Below are positions 59,399 to 64,000 of a stretch of DNA of 64,000 nucleotides, one piece after another. The DNA comes from Rhodospirillales bacterium (lineage in GTDB: Bacteria; Pseudomonadota; Alphaproteobacteria; Rhodospirillales; WMHbin7). How positions within the stretch are numbered: position 1 is the first letter of the stretch; every line of letters starts with the position of its first letter. Both the position numbers and the translations under genes were made by a program. The notes beneath the pieces are model-generated. The model made no database searches. It was not told the origin of the DNA and worked only from the letters and a program-made list of their open reading frames with translations. The stretch lies in the NCBI GenBank assembly GCA_016214125.1, contig JACRPC010000018.1, positions 1 to 64,000 on the forward strand. The letters run 5' to 3'.

Positions 59399-60081
59399 GC
59401 GACAATTACCGCACGATCGTCAAGGACGGGATGTGGGACAACAACGGCGTCCTTTGCCAGCTCTTGGGCATGTGCCCGACTATGGCGATGACCACCAGCG
59501 CCACCAACGGCTTCGGCATGGGCATGGCGACCATGCTGGTGATGGCGGCCTCCAATCTGCTGGTCGCCATCTTCCGCAAGCAGATCACCCAGGAAGTGCG
59601 CATCCCGGTCTACATCCTGATCGTGGCGGCGATGGTGACCCTGGTCGATCTCACCTTCAACGCTTGGATGCACGAACTTTACAAGGTCCTGGGCCTGTTC
59701 ATCCCGCTGATTGTCTCCAACTGCCTGCCCCTGGGCCGGCTCGAGGTTTACGCCTCGCGCGAGCCGGTGATGGCCTCGTTCCTGGATGGCCTGTTCATGG
59801 GGCTGGGCTTCACGGCGGCGCTCACCGCCATCGGCGCCATGCGCGAGATCGTCGGCTCGGGCACGCTGTTTGCCGACGCCTCGCTTTTGCTTGGCCCCGC
59901 CTTCAAGGTTCTGGAAATTCGCCTGCTGCCGGTCGAGACCAACGTGCTGGTGGCGATCTTGCCGCCCGGCGGCTTTCTCGCCACCGGCCTCTTGGTGGTG
60001 ATCAAGCGCATGATTGACCTGCGGATGGGCAAGGCGATCGCCACCGGCCCGGCCGGCCACACCGTCGGCAGCCACGCTTAG
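59395..60081 (+). CDS. rnfE: Rnf complex subunit E
   Basis: 228-aa polytopic subunit homologous to RnfA: WDNNGVLCQLLGMCPTMAMT, LFIPLIVSNCLPLGRLEVYAS. ATG 59395 overlaps the rnfG stop (ATGA). Confidence 0.95.
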   Translation: MSDNYRTIVKDGMWDNNGVLCQLLGMCPTMAMTTSATNGFGMGMATMLVMAASNLLVAIFRKQITQEVRIPVYILIVAAMVTLVDLTFNAWMHELYKVLGLFIPLIVSNCLPLGRLEVYASREPVMASFLDGLFMGLGFTAALTAIGAMREIVGSGTLFADASLLLGPAFKVLEIRLLPVETNVLVAILPPGGFLATGLLVVIKRMIDLRMGKAIATGPAGHTVGSHA

Positions 60082-60094
60082 AAGGACCGCTGCG

Positions 60095-60373
60095 ATGAAA
60101 GTGCGCGTCTGCTACGCCCTGCCCCAGCGCCAGACGGTGATCCATGTCGATCTGCCCGACGGCGCCACCCTCAAGGAGGCCATTGAGCGCTCGGGCATTC
60201 TGCGCCAATTTCCCGAGATCGATCTCGAAACCCAGAAGGTGGGCGTCTACGGCAAGGCGGCGCCTTTGGAAACCGTCTTGGACGAGGGCGCGCGGGTGGA
60301 AATCTACCGCCCCATCACCGCCGACCCCAAGACCGTGAAGCGTCGCCCGGCGCCCGAGAAGGCCGCATCGTAA
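60095..60373 (+). CDS. rnfH: RnfH family protein
   Basis: 92-aa ubiquitin-like beta-grasp protein: VRVCYALPQRQTVIHVDLP, TLKEAIERSGILRQFPEIDL, KVGVYGKAAPLETVLDEGARVEIYRPITADPK. RnfH accompanies rnf operons in Rhodobacter; its exact role is unknown. GAAGGACC precedes ATG 60095. Last gene of the operon; no clear terminator follows before the convergent gene 10 bp away. Confidence 0.9.
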   Translation: MKVRVCYALPQRQTVIHVDLPDGATLKEAIERSGILRQFPEIDLETQKVGVYGKAAPLETVLDEGARVEIYRPITADPKTVKRRPAPEKAAS

Positions 60374-60383
60374 TTCCCGGGGC

Positions 60384-61523
60384 TTATTCCCAAATCCAAC
60401 GCCGGTCGAGTTCGGCCGTCGAGGGACAGCCGATCTGCTTGAGGGTGCGCCGATAATCCTCGGCCATGAGGGCGAAGGCCCGCTCGGCGCCCGCTTGGCC
60501 CCCCGCCGCCAGCCCGTAATAAAAGCCGCGCGCCGTCAGGACGAAATCGGCGCCCAGCGCCACCGCCTTGGCCAGATCCTCGCCCGAACGCACACCGCCA
60601 TCCATGACGATCGTCGCCTCGGCCCCCAGGGTGGCGCGCATGGCGGCCAGCGCGTCGATGGCGGCCGGCGCGCTTTCCAACTGGCGGCCGCCATGGTTGG
60701 AGACCCAGACCCCGTCGGCACCGATTTTGAGGGCTTGGGTACCGTCCTCGGGCGCCAGCAGACCCTTGACCAGGAAGCGGCCCGGCCATTGGGCGCGCAG
60801 CGTCTTCACCTTTTCCCAAGTGAGATCGGGATCGATCTGCTCGCGCACGAACAGGCCCAGCTCGTCGACCGTGCGGGCCTTGGGCGCGTAGGGCGCCATG
60901 ACGGCGAAACGGGGCCGCCCACAGGCCAGCAGCGCCCGCGCCCAGGCCGGCTTGGCCAGCACGCCCAGCGCCTGCGCCAGACTGGGCCGAAAGGGCAGGA
61001 CGAAGCGGTTGCGAAGGTCGCGGTCGCGCTTGCCTGGCGCCGGCATGTCGAGCGTCAGCGCCAGAACCCGGATGCCGGCCTTCCAGGCGCGATCAAGGAG
61101 ATTGGCGTTGATCGCCGGGTCTTTGAGCGCGTAAAGCTGGAACCAGACTTGGCCAGGTGCCGCCTCAGCCACCTCTTCAATCGTGCAGGAGCCGGCCGAG
61201 CCCAGCGTGAAGGGCATTTTCCCTGCCGCCGCCATCCGCGCCAAAGAGAGATCGGATTTCGGCCAGACCAACCCACCCATGCCCACCGGCGCGACGCCCA
61301 AGGGCAAGGCATAGCCCTGGTCGAACAGCCGGGCCGAGGCGTCGGGCGTAACGCCCGTGGCGAAACGAGGCTTGAGAAGAACCGCCGCCAGCCGATCGCG
61401 GTTGCGGCGAAGACCGGCCTCGGCTCCGGCGCCGCCTTCCAGGAAATCCCAGGCGAAGCCGGGCAGGCGGCGCCGGGCCAAGCGGGCCAGATCGTCGAGG
61501 CTGGCAAGGCGGGCCAAATCCAT
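60384..61523 (-). CDS. FMN-dependent 2-hydroxy-acid dehydrogenase
   Basis: 379-aa enzyme of the lactate/glycolate/mandelate dehydrogenase family: DFLEGGAGAEAGLRRNR, LGVAPVGMGGLVWP, the catalytic-His loop VWVSNHGGRQLESAPA and FMN phosphate loop IVMDGGVRSGEDLAKAVALGA. No signal or membrane loop is seen. Its start is 2 bp after the stop of the TRAP large permease gene, so it is cotranscribed with a TRAP transporter that likely imports its 2-hydroxy-acid substrate. Confidence 0.9.
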   Translation of the reverse strand: MDLARLASLDDLARLARRRLPGFAWDFLEGGAGAEAGLRRNRDRLAAVLLKPRFATGVTPDASARLFDQGYALPLGVAPVGMGGLVWPKSDLSLARMAAAGKMPFTLGSAGSCTIEEVAEAAPGQVWFQLYALKDPAINANLLDRAWKAGIRVLALTLDMPAPGKRDRDLRNRFVLPFRPSLAQALGVLAKPAWARALLACGRPRFAVMAPYAPKARTVDELGLFVREQIDPDLTWEKVKTLRAQWPGRFLVKGLLAPEDGTQALKIGADGVWVSNHGGRQLESAPAAIDALAAMRATLGAEATIVMDGGVRSGEDLAKAVALGADFVLTARGFYYGLAAGGQAGAERAFALMAEDYRRTLKQIGCPSTAELDRRWIWE

Positions 61524-61525
61524 CG

Positions 61526-62824
61526 CTACATCTTCGAGGGCAGCCAAGTCGCCAGGATCGGAAAGGCGATCAGCACGCCCAGGCGCAGGATGTCGGTGAC
61601 GACGAAGGGAATGACGCCCAGGAAGATGGTGGAAATCTTCACGTCCTTGACGACGCTTTTGATGACGAAGACGTTCATCCCCACCGGCGGATGGATGAGC
61701 CCCAATTCGACCGTCATGACGATGATGACGCCGAACCAGATCGGATCGAAGCCCAAGGCGACGATCACCGGAAAGACGATCGGGATGGTGAGAATGATCA
61801 TCGCCATCGCGTCCATGACGCAGCCGAGCAGCAGATACATCAGCATGATGACGAGCAGCACCCCGTAGGTGCCGAGCCCCAACCCGGTCAGGAACTCGGT
61901 CACCTTCTGCGGCGTCTGGGTGATGGTGAGGAAGTAGCCGAAGATCAAGGCCCCCATCAGGATGGTGAAGACCGAGGCGGTGGTGCGCACCGAATCGACC
62001 AGACAGGTGAGAAGCTGCTTGCGGTCGAGCTTCTTGCGCAGGATGGCGATGACGTAGGCGCCGCCCGCCCCCATGCCCGCAGCCTCGGTGGCGGTGAACA
62101 GCCCGCCGTAAAGCCCGCCAATGACGAAGATGAAGAGCAGCGCCACCGCCCAGATTTCCCGCACCGCCGCCAGCCTTTCGCGCCAGGAGCTGCGCGGCCC
62201 GGCGGGCAGGAAGCCGGGCTTCGCCCAGCCGATCAGGCTGATGGTCGCCATGTACATGCCGACCGCCACCAGCCCCGGCACGATGCCGGCCACGAACAGC
62301 TTGCCGATGTCCTGCTGGGTGATGATGCCGTAGACCGCCAGCACCACCGAGGGCGGAATCATGATGCCCAGCGTGCCGCCCGCCGCGATGACCCCGGTGG
62401 CGAAGCTTTGCGGATAGTTGTAGCGCCGCATTTCGGGATAGGCGACCGCCGAGAAGGTGGCGGCGGTGGCGACCGACGAGCCGCAGATGGCGGCGAAGCC
62501 GCCGCAAGCCGCGATGGTGGCGATGCCCAGGCCGCCGCGCAGATGGCCGAGGAAGGTGTTGGCGGCGCGGAACAGCTCGCGGCTCATGCCCGAGGTCGAG
62601 GCCAGCGCGCCCATGAGCAGGAACATCGGAATGACGCCGAAGCCGGCGTCGGTGGCGGTGCGGATCGGCGATTGGGCGACGATCTTCAGGGCCGGCTGAA
62701 AGCCCGCCAGATAGCCGAAGCCGCAGACGCCCACCAGCCCCATCGCCACCCCCACCGGCACCCGGAGCAGCATGAGGACGAACAGGGCGACGAAGCCGGT
62801 GATGGCGACCGCATCAGAACTCAT
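61526..62824 (-). CDS. TRAP transporter large permease (DctM-type)
   Basis: 432-aa polytopic membrane protein: PVGVAMGLVGVCGFGYLAG, MFLLMGALASTSGMS, IAAGGTLGIMIPPSVVLAVYG and the C-terminal PPVGMNVFVIKSV. Forms the transport channel with the DctQ-type subunit encoded 10 bp upstream. Confidence 0.93.
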   Translation of the reverse strand: MSSDAVAITGFVALFVLMLLRVPVGVAMGLVGVCGFGYLAGFQPALKIVAQSPIRTATDAGFGVIPMFLLMGALASTSGMSRELFRAANTFLGHLRGGLGIATIAACGGFAAICGSSVATAATFSAVAYPEMRRYNYPQSFATGVIAAGGTLGIMIPPSVVLAVYGIITQQDIGKLFVAGIVPGLVAVGMYMATISLIGWAKPGFLPAGPRSSWRERLAAVREIWAVALLFIFVIGGLYGGLFTATEAAGMGAGGAYVIAILRKKLDRKQLLTCLVDSVRTTASVFTILMGALIFGYFLTITQTPQKVTEFLTGLGLGTYGVLLVIMLMYLLLGCVMDAMAMIILTIPIVFPVIVALGFDPIWFGVIIVMTVELGLIHPPVGMNVFVIKSVVKDVKISTIFLGVIPFVVTDILRLGVLIAFPILATWLPSKM

Positions 62825-62834
62825 CGGCGCCGCC

Positions 62835-63347
62835 TCATTCGAGCGGCGTGACGTGGACGCGGGTGTCGACCAGGTCCGGCCGGAAGACCAGCCGAAGCGT
62901 GCGCACGGTGAGCAGCACCATCGATGCGGCCAGCCCGGCCCAGGCCACCAGGTAGAACATCCAAACCGGCAGGCGCAGATCGTAGGTGAGCACGTTGTCG
63001 GCCCGTACGCTCACCACCTTGGTGCCGACCATCCAGGTGAAGGTCAGCATGACCACCAGGGTGACCAGGGCGGCCAGGATGTCGAGCGCCCGTTTGCCCC
63101 GCCGGCCGGCGACGCTCCACACCAGATCGACCGTGATGTGATCGCCGCGGTAGTTGGCCACCGCAATGCCCCAGAAGACCAGGATGCCGAGCAGAAGGGC
63201 GCTGAAATCGTAGGTGTCGGGAATCGTCCAGTTGAAGAAATAGCGCAGGAAGACGGAGACGAAGGTGAGCGCAGTGACGACGGCGAGGAAGCAAGCCGCC
63301 GTCACCTCGATGCCGTCGATGAAGCGGTCGACCCGGCCGCGATTCAT
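62835..63347 (-). CDS. TRAP transporter small permease (DctQ-type)
   Basis: 170-aa protein with four spans: FIDGIEVTAACFLAVVTALTFVSVFLRYFF in two parts, DFSALLLGILVFWGIAVA, the conserved GDHITVDLV, and two C-terminal spans. Start chosen at ATG 63347 (MNRGRVDRF), just after the binding-protein gene. Confidence 0.9.
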   Translation of the reverse strand: MNRGRVDRFIDGIEVTAACFLAVVTALTFVSVFLRYFFNWTIPDTYDFSALLLGILVFWGIAVANYRGDHITVDLVWSVAGRRGKRALDILAALVTLVVMLTFTWMVGTKVVSVRADNVLTYDLRLPVWMFYLVAWAGLAASMVLLTVRTLRLVFRPDLVDTRVHVTPLE

Positions 63348-63372
63348 TCCCCGTCTCCCGCCCCCCGGCCGC

Positions 63373-64000
63373 CTAATAGGCGGCCCGGTGCTTGGCCAGC
63401 GCGGCCCGGAACTCGGCCATCGTCGCCTCGGGATCCAAGCCGGCCTTGCGCACATTGGCCGCCCAGGTGGCCTGCAGAGGCTCGGTCACCTTGCGCCATT
63501 GGGCAACCTGATCGGGGGTGAGCGGATAGACTTCGTGATTGGGATCGTTCTTCAGCTTCTGGATGCCGTCATGCTCGAAGTCGGACCAGGGACCGGCGAT
63601 CCGCCCCGCCCATTCCGAGGTGCAGTGGTCGTCGATCACCTTCTTTTGCGCCGCCGACATCTGGTCGTAGCGCGTCTTGTTGAAGACGAAGGTGAAGGTG
63701 GTGGCATAAAGCGGCACGTCGATATGGTACTTGGTGACCTTGTCAATGCCGAACAGCAGGATCGAGCCCCAGGGGAAGCTCACCGCGTCGGCGACACCCT
63801 TTTCCAGGATGTCGCGCACCTCGGGCGCGCTCGACTGCACGTTGGTGCCGCCGAGTTGCGTGACCAGTTCCGCCATGGTGGCGTGGGCCGGCCTGATCTT
63901 CATGCCGCGCACGTCGGCAGGCACCACCACCTTCTTGCGCGAATGCAACGACCCCGGATCGTGGACGAAGGCCAGGCAGAATTTGACGTCCTTCATCTCC
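63373..64000 (-). CDS. TRAP transporter substrate-binding protein (DctP-type), 5' end outside the window
   Basis: At least 208 codons; the frame runs off the right edge, so the signal peptide and N-lobe are missing. The conserved middle is present: VPADVRGMKIRPAHATMAELVTQLGG, VRDILEKGVADAVSFPWG and TFTFVFNKTRYDQMSAAQKKVIDDH. It binds an organic acid in the periplasm and delivers it to the permease encoded downstream; with the 2-hydroxy-acid dehydrogenase in the same operon, a lactate- or glycolate-like acid is a fair guess. Confidence 0.9.
   Translation of the reverse strand, partial: EMKDVKFCLAFVHDPGSLHSRKKVVVPADVRGMKIRPAHATMAELVTQLGGTNVQSSAPEVRDILEKGVADAVSFPWGSILLFGIDKVTKYHIDVPLYATTFTFVFNKTRYDQMSAAQKKVIDDHCTSEWAGRIAGPWSDFEHDGIQKLKNDPNHEVYPLTPDQVAQWRKVTEPLQATWAANVRKAGLDPEATMAEFRAALAKHRAAY

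Overview
The window is 64 kb of high-GC DNA (well above 60% by eye) from a free-living alphaproteobacterium, most likely a Rhodospirillales/Rhodospirillaceae-type organism. The evidence is the ethylmalonyl-CoA pathway set (ecm, ccr, mcd), fused indolepyruvate:ferredoxin oxidoreductase, an rnf operon, hemerythrin and heme-type signalling proteins, several Liv-type transporters and IclR regulators, all in GC-rich codon usage. No rRNA, tRNA or CRISPR array was seen. The only trace of a mobile element is the 3' end of an IS630-type transposase at the left edge.

Left part (0.1-7.6 kb): a leftward acyl-CoA catabolic operon (two acyl-CoA dehydrogenases, enoyl-CoA hydratase, EntE-like acid ligase, Tat-exported Liv-type binding protein). 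It is headed by a 57-codon remnant of a second enoyl-CoA hydratase and faces a divergent IclR regulator. Next come an Lrp/AsnC regulator and, divergent from it, iorAB (fused) with a TrpB2-type enzyme (7.8-12.6 kb), closed by a strong terminator. Then follow a large metallo-beta-lactamase/cNMP/hemerythrin fusion (12.7-15.3 kb) and the ethylmalonyl-CoA pathway genes ecm < > ccr-mcd (15.4-20.5 kb).

Middle part (20.5-37.4 kb): an orphan HicB-like protein, SRPBCC-type membrane protein, universal stress protein, a 55-aa microprotein and an enlarged YeiH-family transporter; a probable small RNA with promoter and terminator; a lytic transglycosylase; DedA; purEK; a secreted TPR-CHAT protein with a small exported partner; a zinc-ribbon membrane protein; a methyltransferase; and a tightly packed cluster of a Cache-like exported protein, NodU/CmcH-type carbamoyltransferase, SGNH-like protein and an unrecognised 148-aa protein.

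Right part (37.4-64 kb): two tandem diguanylate cyclases whose periplasmic domains carry CxxCH heme motifs; livHMGF with two tandem paralogous binding proteins; a cytosolic reductive-dehalogenase-like protein that appears internally duplicated; a divergent IclR regulator; an NfnAB-like flavoprotein fused to a rubredoxin/rubrerythrin-like tail; the operon apbE-rseC-rnfABCDGEH; and a leftward FMN 2-hydroxy-acid dehydrogenase plus TRAP transporter that runs off the right edge. The 47-60 kb stretch reads as a low-potential electron-transfer neighbourhood: Rnf couples ferredoxin and NAD(H), the Nfn-like fusion could couple NAD(H), NADP(H) and ferredoxin, and the RdhA-like protein is a possible consumer of low-potential electrons. 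The most unusual items are the hemerythrin fusion, the Nfn-rubrerythrin fusion, the duplicated RdhA-like protein, the carbamoyltransferase cluster and the small RNA.
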